Positions 36,097-46,178 of a stretch of 64,000 nt of DNA are shown piece after piece; the stretch's first letter is position 1, and every line of letters begins with the position of its first letter. The DNA is from Lojkania enalia. Its lineage: Eukaryota > Ascomycota > Dothideomycetes > Pleosporales. The position numbers and the translations under genes are program-made. The DNA is taken from NCBI GenBank assembly GCA_010094045.1, contig ML986580.1, forward strand, positions 264,059 through 328,058. The letters run 5' to 3'. The notes beneath the pieces were generated by a model. That model was not told the DNA's origin and did no database searches. It saw only the letters and a program-made list of their open reading frames with translations.

Positions 36097-36450
36097 CCAG
36101 GTGAAGATCGGATGGGGCGGCGACCTTCACCTAGGACCTGGAGAGTGTGGGTTGTGTGTTTCTAGGTGAAGGTTAGTGAGGAGGCTTTTAATGAAGAGTA
36201 CTTTAGTTACTCTGAATGCGCACAAGGCTCATGGGTCGGTCTCCAGGTGAAGGTCGAATAGAGTGGTGACCTTCACCTGGGACTTACCTGGAGACCGCGG
36301 CGTGTTTGGTGGTTGTGACCTTGTGCTAATGTTAAAGCGGTAGTGGTGACCTCATGTTATGGTGGAAGTCAAGGTATGTTGCTAGGGTCAAGGTCAAGGT
36401 CATGCGGTGCGGGCGGCCTTGCTCTTGACCGAAGGTGAAGGTGGATAGTC
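36097..36450. repeat. Cluster of inverted AGGTGAAGGTC motifs
   Basis: The motif AGGTGAAGGTC, or its reverse complement GACCTTCACCT, appears at least five times in both orientations. The pairs near 36100/36128 and 36244/36268 can each form a hairpin. The second pair is CCAGGTGAAGGTC with GACCTTCACCTGG, outer-flanked by GGTCTCC and GGAGACC. A related direct array, AAGGTCAAGGTCAAGGTC, lies near 36390-36407. The role is unknown. It could be terminal structure of a mobile element or a binding-site cluster. Confidence 0.7.
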
Positions 36451-37880
36451 AAAGATTATGTCGACTCATGTCAACATGAAGAATATTTGGGAGAAGTTTT
36501 GGTATGGAATACATGAGTATGTAGTAAGAAGGTTTTGGTACGAGAAGTTGGTGTTAAGAAGAAGAAAGTGTGGTGAGAGGTGGGGGAGCCTCTTTATATA
36601 CCCCTCGGGGGAACCGTGGGCCGTGCACGCGCTAGCAAATCACGTTCTGTGTTCGGCGACCGCTACAGAGGCCTGTAGATGGAGACAGAAGCTCATGGAA
36701 TCGTAGATAAGGGTGGTGAATCGTCAAGTAAAGGTGAAGGTGTAAGTGCAGGACACGTCCGTGCAGGCTAAGGTCAACACATATAGCCCATGCGGGAACA
36801 CTACAATGTCTTAGAGTTTTGGGGAGCTCAAGGAAGGCGCAGAGGCGGTTCATAGACTCGTCGGGGCTGTAGATATTACTTGAAGTTGTAGAATGTAAGG
36901 GGCGTCTTGTTGCGCCTCAGGTCTCCTACAAATGGATAGCCCGTTAGAGGCATACGAAATGTGGTGGAACCGGCCGCCCGATGGCTCTTACGAGCTCTGT
37001 ATGGATTTAGTGCCATGCCATTTGCAAAGTGAACCTCGGTATAAGTATGCTTCGTGTTGTGTAGTGAGAATCTTTGGGGCACAGACTTCGCTTTTCGAAG
37101 TACATTCCACTCGGCTGACTGCTTCACATCAATTATATTAGATCACAACGGATTCATTATGATGTGCTCTAGAGTAGCCAACTAGTGCGCTTTTGTTGCT
37201 ACTGGGTTGCGCTCCTAGGGCGTCTGGACAGCGATAGTGCCTAGTTGACCGGTCTCCTGCTCTGTTTCACGACCTAGTTGCCACAATTATGCCCATAAGT
37301 GAGTCTAGGACACTCTCAAGATGCATTTTCCAATGGAATATCGGTATTTATATCTGGAATGAGGTTCCGACAAAGGCTAGTGAGTTTCAACGGTTCTGCA
37401 GAATTGTCATACTTTCCTCGTAAACATGGACCTTCACAAGAAGCAAATAGGATCCAAAACACCCCTTTCACACTGATATATGCTACATATGGCAAAAGAC
37501 GACGTTGAGAGACATGTGCTCGTAGGATTTTGCAATGTTTGCAATTTTCTCCCGCATCACGTTTGATAACCGATCGTGGGAATAATCACGAATTGCGCTC
37601 TCCGTCTCAATGCTCAAATGAAAGGTGCCATGACTTTCTATTAAAATAAAGGCGTCGCTCCAGGCGAAATGCTGATACAATCGCAACTAAATCGCAATCA
37701 AGTACCGCCTAGCATCCGGATGATGTTAGAGATCGGGTACACTATGACGAATCCGGTAACGCTCATTTATCATCTGCAACCCGTTCTACCAAGGCTCTCG
37801 CTGCCTAGAGGCCGACTCATTTCAAACCTTCACAAGGTCATCATTAGTACGGCGGGGGAGAGAGTTGCTTCACGCTTTCA

Positions 37881-38813
37881 ATGCCACAAATCATGGCTCA
37901 GCAAAAGGAAGAGCACCTTGAGGACTGGGAGACCATTGACGGCGCCGGCTTCGCTGAGGCAGCAGCGACTGACACTCCAGTCCCGCAGGGTGAGGTTACC
38001 CTTGTGCGCCAGTCCTTAGAGAAGGTGTCGAAACTTCAGGCGCCAGATATCGATTGTAACGCCAAAGTCCAGCCTTCAAAGTTCAAATACAAAACCGTCT
38101 TCAGCGATCCGCCCGTTCAATTCCCCGCGCAAGCACTCGGCTCCGCTGCAGTATCTATCACGCCAAGCGAGTACCCCCCAACGGACAACCCCCAAAGCTA
38201 CACCGAGATCCTCAAGGAGATCGGTTATTCCGGTCCCCCGTCCAAGCTTCCCAGGTCTTTCCTTATCGCAATTAACAACCGGTTCGCGCCCGAGGATCTG
38301 GCCAAGTTCAAGGAGGATGCCGAGTTGAACTTTTCGCATGCACTGCCTTACTTCTTTAGCGGGTCCTTCATCTTTCCTTCTTGTCTCCGCTCTGCGACAG
38401 ATGGTACGACTCTCTTGTCAATCGCAAAATCTATGACGCCCGCTACGCTTCTAGGTCACACTCGGCATGCGGTGAAAGGGCAGCCATATCCGGCCATGCT
38501 TCCGTCGACCAATGCAGAAGATAAGGTGAGGGGCATGTTGGTGTTTAGTATGCTAGATGCTCAGCGCAGGGCGATCCATCAGTTTGAGAACGGCATGTTC
38601 GACTTGAAGAGGACGGAGGTAGAGATTGAGCTAAAGGACGGCAAAAAAGTTGTTGTAGATGCGGGAGTTTATGTCTGGAATCAGTCGCCGAATCGACTGG
38701 TTGCGAGAGAAGACAGGGCATGGAAAGTAGAGGACCTTTTAGGTAGTTCATGGTTCACCGGAATCATTAAAAAGGCTGAAGTAGAGGAGAATTTTCTAGA
38801 AGGAGATAGGTAA
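37881..38813 (+). CDS. AIG2/gamma-glutamylcyclotransferase-like protein
   Basis: A single-exon gene of 310 residues. A second ATG 12 bases in (MAQQKEE) is an alternative start. The first 145 residues are a variable, probably disordered region. The C-terminal half has the layout of the AIG2/GGCT fold: LPYFFSGSFIFPSCLR where the family has a YFxYGTLM-like strand, then MTPATLLGHTRHAVKGQPYPAM, then KVRGMLVFSMLDAQRRAIHQFE, and VDAGVYVWNQSPNRLV. The canonical YGSL substrate loop is changed to FSGSF, so catalysis on gamma-glutamyl substrates is uncertain. The acidic residue before the FENGMFDLKR strand lies in the expected region. It is intact although it sits between two repeat-rich tracts. Confidence 0.75.
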   Translation: MPQIMAQQKEEHLEDWETIDGAGFAEAAATDTPVPQGEVTLVRQSLEKVSKLQAPDIDCNAKVQPSKFKYKTVFSDPPVQFPAQALGSAAVSITPSEYPPTDNPQSYTEILKEIGYSGPPSKLPRSFLIAINNRFAPEDLAKFKEDAELNFSHALPYFFSGSFIFPSCLRSATDGTTLLSIAKSMTPATLLGHTRHAVKGQPYPAMLPSTNAEDKVRGMLVFSMLDAQRRAIHQFENGMFDLKRTEVEIELKDGKKVVVDAGVYVWNQSPNRLVAREDRAWKVEDLLGSSWFTGIIKKAEVEENFLEGDR

Positions 38814-38987
38814 GGTCGGTGGCTGGGAAAAGTGATATTCATGAAGAATTCGGTATTTAAATCATAATAATCATGGGCAACGTTCACCGTATATGCCACA
38901 GTAAAGGGTATTAGCCTATTAAAGGGACTAAGCTCCGGCGTATATGAAATGTAGCAGATTGTAGTAGTGCGAATCAATGGTGTTATT

Positions 38988-39181
38988 TGTGGTGAGAATT
39001 GAATCTTGTCTCAGGGAGAGATATGAGGAACTGAATTGCTTCGATTGAGGATGGCCAGCAGGCCATATTTATATACACAGGAAAATGGGTGTTTCAGCCG
39101 ATATCCGGAGTGATTTATATCGTGCGACGGTACCCGATACAACCTGCAACCGGATAATTTGTTGCCGTATAGTAGTAGGAA
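38988..39181 (+). mobile_element. Solo LTR B, truncated copy
   Basis: Starts TGTGGTGAGAATTGAATC and shares TCTTGTCTCAGGGAGAGA, GATTGAGGATGGCCAGC, GGCCATATTTATATACAC and a GATATCCG block with the other B copies. Identity to the 51043 copy continues to GTAGTAGG and then stops, so the 3' end is lost or replaced. No target duplication can be assigned. Confidence 0.75.
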
Positions 39182-40663
39182 AAGATAGGTAAAAGCTTCT
39201 AGAATGGGATCCCGGCTTATGAAGAGACACATTTCAGAGCAGTTGTGTCCTCAAAAATGCTAGGTGCGACACTTTCGATTCCTTATCCATCAGCTCCTGA
39301 AATAGCATTTCCGATATAATGCATAGTTTTTTGAGCTGTCGGAGAAAAGTAAATATGAGATTTTAAAGTTAAAGACACTGGATAGCTATGGCCATGTGTG
39401 CGTTTACACAAGCTTAGCATTAGCTATTCTATCGCACGCACAAGCCAGCGTTCCAAATAACATGCTCCCAAATACGTGCTTGTCTATACCACAATACCCA
39501 CACCATTCTCTGCGGTCTCTTCGTATCCGAGCCCGGGAACTCGATACACTTCCGCGTCTTTCTTCAATCGACCTGGTACCTATAGGTTATAGGGAAATAG
39601 TTCATCACATATAGGAAACCGCACAGAAGCCACGGCGGAGGAGTACCCGAGGATATTTTCGGAAGGAAGCTAGCGCAGACATGAGAGGTTGAAGGTGTTA
39701 CATCATTCGCTGGACAATTGTAAGAGGTCGATGAGATTCAACGCTATAGCTTGGCGGATTTCCAGTTCGGAGGTGTGGTGCAACTCTGTTGTTGGACTTT
39801 CCAGGTCATTAATAAAATTGCCATCAGAAGGAGACTAGTATGCAACTGTAAAGGGAATAGGTTTCCGTTGGAAACACTTAGGAACAGCGTAGATCCTCTC
39901 CATTGCGAACACGAAGCCTAGAGCATGGAGACATTTGTCGTAGGAAAGGACTAACTCAAGGATCCTGAGAAAGTTCTCCTCGGGCTCAAGGTATTTGCGA
40001 TAGAACATTAATTGATTGATTATGCCAACATATTGAAGTCTTGGTTGTAGTGTTGGGTCCGTACGCACATAGATTGATCTTGATGGCGGAGACGTCAATG
40101 AGCGGAGAGTGAACATGTGGGAGTTCATATTCTTTCGCCCAGCAACCCGCTCTATGTTTTCTAATGTCGACTCGCTATTCTGGATAAGCAAAAGAGGGCC
40201 GCAGACATTGCACGACAATGTCGCTTTCCAGATCCACTCACCAGCGTCTTTCGCCTTTTTGCCTTGTAGCGTTCGCCAAAGTATTTCGTGATTTTCAATA
40301 TTTAAAAAGGTTGCTGTTGCCAGATATCAGTCACGCCGATTTTGACATTGCTTTCCAGCGATAAAGGCAAACGTCTCCCCAAAGGATAGAAGTGACCGCT
40401 TGCGGAGAATTGGGAGTGTCCTAATGCTTGATTGAAGGAACATTTGTTCATACTTCTCCTGCTCTATACAGTTGTTGATATATTGCAAGGTACTCCGTGC
40501 TGGATCCGTCATGACAAAGAATGAGCCATTGGGTAATTTCCCGTGACGATAAAGTCCTCAGTCAATAGCACTAATGTAGTATACAAGTGAGCGCCTAGTA
40601 TACGCGAGCGCTCACCCCAACCAACTTTAGACAATATACTTCCTTCTACACGCGATGCATCAA
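39182..40663. other. Noncoding or decayed sequence
   Basis: No intact gene is supported. The minus strand from 40512 to 39835 holds two frames that could be pieces of one decayed gene; these are listed separately. Confidence 0.4.
39835..40512 (-). pseudogene. Possible decayed host gene, unknown family
   Basis: Two minus-strand frames lie end to end. The upstream one (40512-40327) starts with ATG. The downstream one continues in another frame from about 40320 to 39835, reading LNIENHEILWRTLQ, WIWKATLSCNVCGPLLLIQN and ending PFTVAY. Between them is an in-frame TGA with no room for a normal intron; a GT-AG span there would be about 30 bases. The composition is protein-like, but I do not recognise the family. 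Either a frameshifted pseudogene or chance. Confidence 0.3.
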
Positions 40664-40895
40664 CATGACAACGCGCAATCAACCTGTAAAGTAGCTCAGG
40701 TTCTCCTTGCCCACTCTGTTATTAATAAAAACTAAATTCGAAGCGAAAATTGTGCTCTATTAACTTTCTAATGCGATCGAAGGATGTCACGTGTTTTTAC
40801 TATCCTATTATAGTTGTGGTGAGAGGCGAATCTTGTCTCAGGGAGGGAGATGAGGAGCTGAACTGGTTGATTGAAGATGGCCAGCGGGCCATATT

Positions 40896-41021
40896 TGTTA
40901 CGGCTAAGCTATTCACAGTTAGCCCCTTGGCAGGTCCAGGGATATATATGTAGCATGTCTCGCATTTCTAGTCAATAGACGCAGTTTTTCCAATCCTCAT
41001 TAGAGCCAGCCAGCTCTGACA
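40896..41021 (+). repeat. Copia 5' LTR
   Basis: 126 bases from TGTTACGGCTAAGC to GCTCTGACA. It differs from the 3' LTR at two positions, both transitions (GG versus AG near the start and TTAG versus TCAG near the end), not counting the gap. It carries the short sequence GATATATATG, possibly a TATA-like signal. Confidence 0.92.
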
Positions 41022-41032
41022 GTTATGAGCCC
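41022..41032 (+). other. Copia primer-binding site, half-tRNA type
   Basis: GTTATGAGCCC directly follows the 5' LTR. It is complementary to the anticodon arm of initiator methionine tRNA (GGGCTCATAAC). This is the arrangement known for Drosophila copia and related fungal elements, in which a cleaved 5' half of initiator tRNA primes minus-strand DNA synthesis. Confidence 0.75.
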
Positions 41033-41559
41033 GGAAGCCCTTTGACTACTGCTGCGTTCCATACAGACAGACTAGAGCTGATTGATGTAGGCTTAGTCAG
41101 TCAATTATATCTCGTTTATCAAGACCTCAGTCACCTCGACGTCGCTAGGGCAGCTAGATAGAGAGCTTAGAACTAGTTGTAGCAGAGACCTTAACAGATC
41201 AACGCGATATAGTATATCAAAAAGATAATAGAATTAGACCTGCTTATCACTAAGGCTACGGTTATTCTCGACAAGCTAGAGCACTAGATATAGTGGCTGT
41301 TTCTGCGGAAGGACAGCGCGGACCGGAACCAGCTCTAGAAATACGTGGACCCAGACCTTAGTAAGGAGCTAGTCCTTCGACTAGACGCTGAGAAGCCGAT
41401 TAAGAAGCAGTTCGGAGATTTCCATAGAATAGATAGTAATGCTGAGGCAGTAGATGCTGAAGTAGATATCATGGATCTGACTAATCAAGAATTGGCAAGA
41501 TATAAAGCCTGGTATAGGACGTATAGCCGCAGCGAGGCGCGGTAGCTGTAGAAAGAGAA

Positions 41560-44500
41560 GGCTCTTAGGGAATTTACGTAGGAGATATCGAGGATGATAG
41601 CAGCTCGATATATCTATCTAATTACAGACTGTAAGACTGCGTATAATTAACTGTAGACCCTTAAGAAGCATCTCTACCTAAGTAAAGCTAAGCGTAGTAT
41701 ATAGCTATAAGCTTAATACTAGATGCTTAAGATACAACTAAGAAAGGGGAACCTAGATACCTAGTTTAAGGATTAGCTTAAAATAACGCGCGTTATAAGT
41801 CTAGTAAGTATACTAAAAGTATAGGGGAATTAAGCTTAATAGGACTTTATTCTCGCAGTTAAGAGCTTAGACGATAGCTAGGTAGTAAATAAGCTATTAC
41901 TACTTATTAAGTCTAAAGCAGACGATAAGCTATATATAAGTATCTCAGACCTAGTAGCGTAGTATACGTTATACTATCGTCGTACTAGACTAGTTATATT
42001 AGAGCTAGAGACGTTCGCGACGCTTAGTATTATATTATAGTAATTATAGTAGTTGTAGTAGACTAATAGTAGCTAGAAACCTCAGTAATTAAGATAGATA
42101 GTTTACCTCTATGGAGATAGTTATAAATTTAAGTAGTATCTATATATTAACTTAATACTGCGCCTATTAGGCTAGCAGCCGGATTAAAATATTAAGTAGA
42201 GATTCTAAGAGCTTAGGATGTTAAGATTATCTAGGTTAAAGGTACTCTATAATACTAAAAAGTAACTAGTAGTAGTAGTAGGATTAGTAAGGTTAGTAGG
42301 CCCTGTAAGCTCTGCGATAGTCTTAGTACCAGTACTAAATATAATAAAAAGATAGGATAATAGGTGTTAACTATTAGGACTAGCTGTAATAGCAGCTCTA
42401 AACCTAAATTAATTAGTAAGATCTATAGTAGCTTTAACTCTATAGTTTAAAGCTATACAGGCTGAATAGTATTAGTATTAGCTATCGCTACTTAATAGAT
42501 AGATTATAGATCCTAGCTTAAATACCTATATTACTAATAGTAAGTCTTATAGCTAGAGAATAATATAGTAGCCTAGACCAGACGACTATATATATATAGG
42601 AGGACAGTTGCTACTAATTTAAGAATAGGGAGAAGTCTAGCTATAGGTATAGACGCCTACTAGAATTAAGACTATTCTACTCTTATATATAATATATATT
42701 CTAGAGATGTTTACAAGTATAGTTAGTCTCTTATACTATAGTATAGTAGGGATCTATTTTAACTTAGGACGAGACTATCTATATTAGATAGATCTATTAA
42801 ATATTATATACTATCTCAGGTGTATGTCTAGATATTAGCTAATAGATATAGAAGATAGTATATAACTATTTCTATTAGTATATATAGTATAGTATAGATT
42901 AAAGCCTTCTTATACAGCTTACAAGTAACTAGAACTTATACCTATATAAGTTTATAGGGTATTTAGCTATATTAGCTAGAAGGTAGTCGCTTATCTACCT
43001 ACTTATATTAACAGGCTTAAGTTAATTAAGTAGTAGCAGTAGAGAAATTAAGCTCTAAAGTGGATAGAATATACTATCTATATCCAGTCTAAGCTCTATA
43101 AGATAGTAAGTAGAAGAGTTCTTTAGGAACCAGCCTAAGGACTATTTAAGAAACTAGAGATAGATTTAGTCTAGATACGCGATTAATTAGAGTACTACTA
43201 TAATAGAGACCTCTAGATATTCTATATAGTCTACTAGTATAGTAGGTAGTATAAGGCCTATTACCTGCCGAATAAGAATATAATAATACTATAATATATA
43301 GTATAGAGATTATTAGTTAAGCTTAAAGCTTAGTTTAATATATAGGTTAAAACTGTTAGGCTTAATAATAAGCGCGGATATTCTAAGATACTTAATATCT
43401 TTAAAAACCTAGGAATCTTAGTAGAACTATAAATAGAGTATACTAAGGAGTAGAATAGTCTAATAGAGAGAGTAGGATAGTTACTAGTTATATAGGAAAG
43501 AGCTATAAGGATAGACGCAGGGCTACTAATAGAGGTATTAAATAAATGTCTACTCTTAGTAGTCTATCTCCTTAATTATATACCAACCGAAGCTCTAGAC
43601 TAATATACTCTATATAAGATAGTATATAGAACTAGACTGTTAGTAGCTTATCTTAGCATGCTAGGAGCTAAGGTATATATTCTAAATTATTACCTATACT
43701 AAAGAGAGAAGCTATAATCTTATATACTAATTAAACGCCTTATAAAATATAACTCTATAAATATCTATCGCATCTAGATGCTAGAGCTAGATAGAGTTAT
43801 TAGGACTAGAGATATTATCCTACTACCTGCAGAATTATATAAAGATCTTATCTTTCTAGATAAATAGATACTATATCTAGCAGCTGTAGTATTTAATATT
43901 AAGGAGAGTTATAAGCTAAATAATATAGAGCTTAAATAGATACTAGATTAATTAACAGTTTAATCACGTAAGGAGATACTAGATAATAAGCTTAAGTAGT
44001 AGATTAAGTAGCAGCTTAAGTAGGAACTAGGTTAGTAATAATTAAGTAAGCCGGCTAGAGTAGAGCATCTAGTAGTTAATAGTATTATAATACTAGAAGA
44101 CACCTTAAAACTACGTAGTTAAGACGATCGCGACGAGAATCTAGAGGTAATAACTAGCTTCTCTAAGGGCTAGTATTAGATTAAGCTAGAAGTAGAGGCT
44201 TTAAACCGATAATTAAATAATACAAATAGATGTAATGAAATTAGTAGTTAGTTTAATACTAGAAATATTATAGAGACTAGAACTTATAGAATACCCTATA
44301 TATACTATATAGCGTTTATAAAAGTGTTACAGTAGAAGATAAGTAGTAATATACTAGCTAATTAGCCTAGGATTAGTCTATATAGAGATTAGCTACTACC
44401 TCTACTAAAGCGATAGAAGTAGCTTAAGAAGCATCTATTTAGAATCGAATTTAAGAAAGTAGTAGTAGTAGAGCTTTAGAGCTGCTGCAGCAAGAGCTGT

Positions 44501-45580
44501 CTAGTTTATATAATAGAGACTAGAGCTAGTATATAGCTAGAGATCGAGCTTCTACTACTAATATAGATATTTGCATACAAATTCAATAAGAATAGATATC
44601 TATATAAGTTTAAAGCTAGGCTAGTTATTAGAGAAGACCTATAGCAGGATTGGGGAGATATATATACAGCTACTCTAGTAGTACAAGTATTCCGATTTCT
44701 AGTCGCTCTAGTAGCAACTTTTAGACTATACGCCTATTAATATAATATTACCAACGCTTTCTTAAATATACTGCTAGATAGACTAATATACGCCTATATA
44801 CTAGAAGGATTTATATAGAAGCTAGATAAGTTACTAAAGATAAGGAAAGCTCTCTATAGCCTAAGAGATGCTTCTCTACTCTAGTATAAGTACCTTAAGA
44901 GTTTACTACTTAAGCTAGGACTACAGCTAATCTAGAAGGTCCTATATCTATTTAGAAGTAAGAGCCTAATAGTATTCTTCTATATTAATAATATAGTCGT
45001 TCTAGTTTATCTAAACTACTTTATTATATATTAATAATTTAAAGCAGGCTTAAAATTATAGTATAAATTATACTTATTTAGACAGCTTAGGTGGTTTCTA
45101 GGAATTAGAATAGTCCGAGACTAGGATATAGGTAGAATCTAGCTTAGTTAAAACTCGTTTATTAATAAGATTGCAGCTAAGTATAGACTATAGAAATAGG
45201 GGTAGAAAAGCTATCCTACGGTACCTCTAGTTAATAACTACCTAGCATTAAATATAGAGGAGCTAAACTATTAGAGAACTAGATATTATTAGCAGCTAGT
45301 CGGATCTCTAAAATATTTAGCAGTTTATACGCGCCCAGATATCTTAAGAGTTTACTTAACTCTAGTAACCTATCTTAAGAATCCAGAATAAAGTTATATT
45401 TGAGTAGTAGAGCACGTCTAGAGATATATAATTAACACGAGAGGGCTAGGCTTATAAGTATCTAGACTAGATTAGGAAAACGCAACCTACCTCAGTAATA
45501 AGCGTGAGCTACTATTCTATAGAGTATTAGACATAGTATTCGCAGATAATTAAGAGACGCGTCGCAGCTTGCAGGGCTAC
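41560..45580. other. Strong RIP tract within the copia element
   Basis: About 4 kb with extreme richness in TA, TAG and CTA and scarcely any open frame on either strand, while the 5' 660 bases and 3' 600 bases of the same element keep near-normal composition. Gln to TAG and Asp to Asn changes (YVDD to YINN) are what C:G to T:A mutation at CpA sites would give. The boundaries are approximate because I estimated them by reading. Confidence 0.8.
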
Positions 45581-46039
45581 CTATTTAAGCTCTATAGCCT
45601 GCCTATCGACTAGAAAGCGATAATACAGCGCTCAGTCACCAAGTCGACAACTGAGGCTGAGCTGCTAGCTCTATCCGTAGCAGGCAGCGAGCTGCAATAG
45701 TGGACCAGGGTCTTCAATCATGTAGGGTTTAACATAGAGATAGTACCTACGCTATTTTGTGACAATTAGCAGATAGTAGGTATTACTACTAAAGCAGTAG
45801 ATAGACTATAGACTAGGCTACGTCATATAGATACTTATCAGATGTGGATTCGACAAGAAGTTGAAGCAGGAAGGTTACAGGTTAGCTGGAAGCTGACGAA
45901 CCAGATGCCAGCAGACGGTCTTACAAAGGCACTGCCTAAGCAGAAGCACCTTACCTTTTTGAAGCAGCTCGGTCTCACAGAGGTACCTAGACCAGTTGAC
46001 TAGAAGGCAGCTTTGCTATTCACTGCAGCTGGGGGGGTG

Positions 46040-46178
46040 TGTTACNNNNNNNNNNTACAGCTAAGCTATTCACAGTTAGCCCCTTGGCAGGTCCAGGGAT
46101 ATATATGTAGCATGTCTCGCATTTCTAGTCAATAGACGCAGTTTTTCCAATCCTCATCAGAGCCAGCCAGCTCTGACA
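46040..46178 (+). repeat. Copia 3' LTR containing an assembly gap
   Basis: Begins TGTTAC, has ten N at 46046-46055, then continues TACAGCTAAGC to CTCTGACA. Outside the Ns it has 129 bases. If the TAC on each side of the gap is the same three bases, the length is 126, the same as the 5' LTR. Confidence 0.88.
46046..46055. other. Assembly gap (10 N)
   Basis: Ten N inside the 3' LTR. The flanks overlap by TAC, so the real gap may be zero or negative. Confidence 0.98.

Larger units (their letters stand above)
34761..37880. other. Repeat-derived region without a supported gene
   Basis: About 3.1 kb with no recognisable gene. It contains a tandem duplication at 35389-35507 and a cluster of inverted AGGTGAAGGTC motifs at 36097-36450, listed separately. 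On the minus strand, GGGGTATATAAAGAGGC near 36590-36610 looks like a core promoter with a TATA box, followed by a CT-rich leader. This could be part of an old LTR retrotransposon read to the left, but I found no gag or pol remnant. Confidence 0.4.
40896..46178 (+). mobile_element. Full-length Ty1/copia retrotransposon, RIP-inactivated (TSD ATATT)
   Basis: About 5.27 kb. It has 126-bp LTRs at each end and ATATT duplications at 40891-40895 and 46179-46183. In order it contains a gag region, integrase, reverse transcriptase and RNase H, all on the plus strand. Gag shows KPIKKQFGDFHRIDSNAEA. The RT region (about 44600-45180) shows TNAFLN and a YINN where active copies have YVDD. RNase H (about 45600-46000) shows KSTTEAELLALSVAG and ADGLTKALPKQKHLTFLKQL. 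From about 41560 to 45580 almost every Gln or Trp codon is TAG or TAA and the DNA is rich in TpA and CTAG. The element cannot encode proteins. A polypurine-like GGGGGGG precedes the 3' LTR. Confidence 0.93.
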
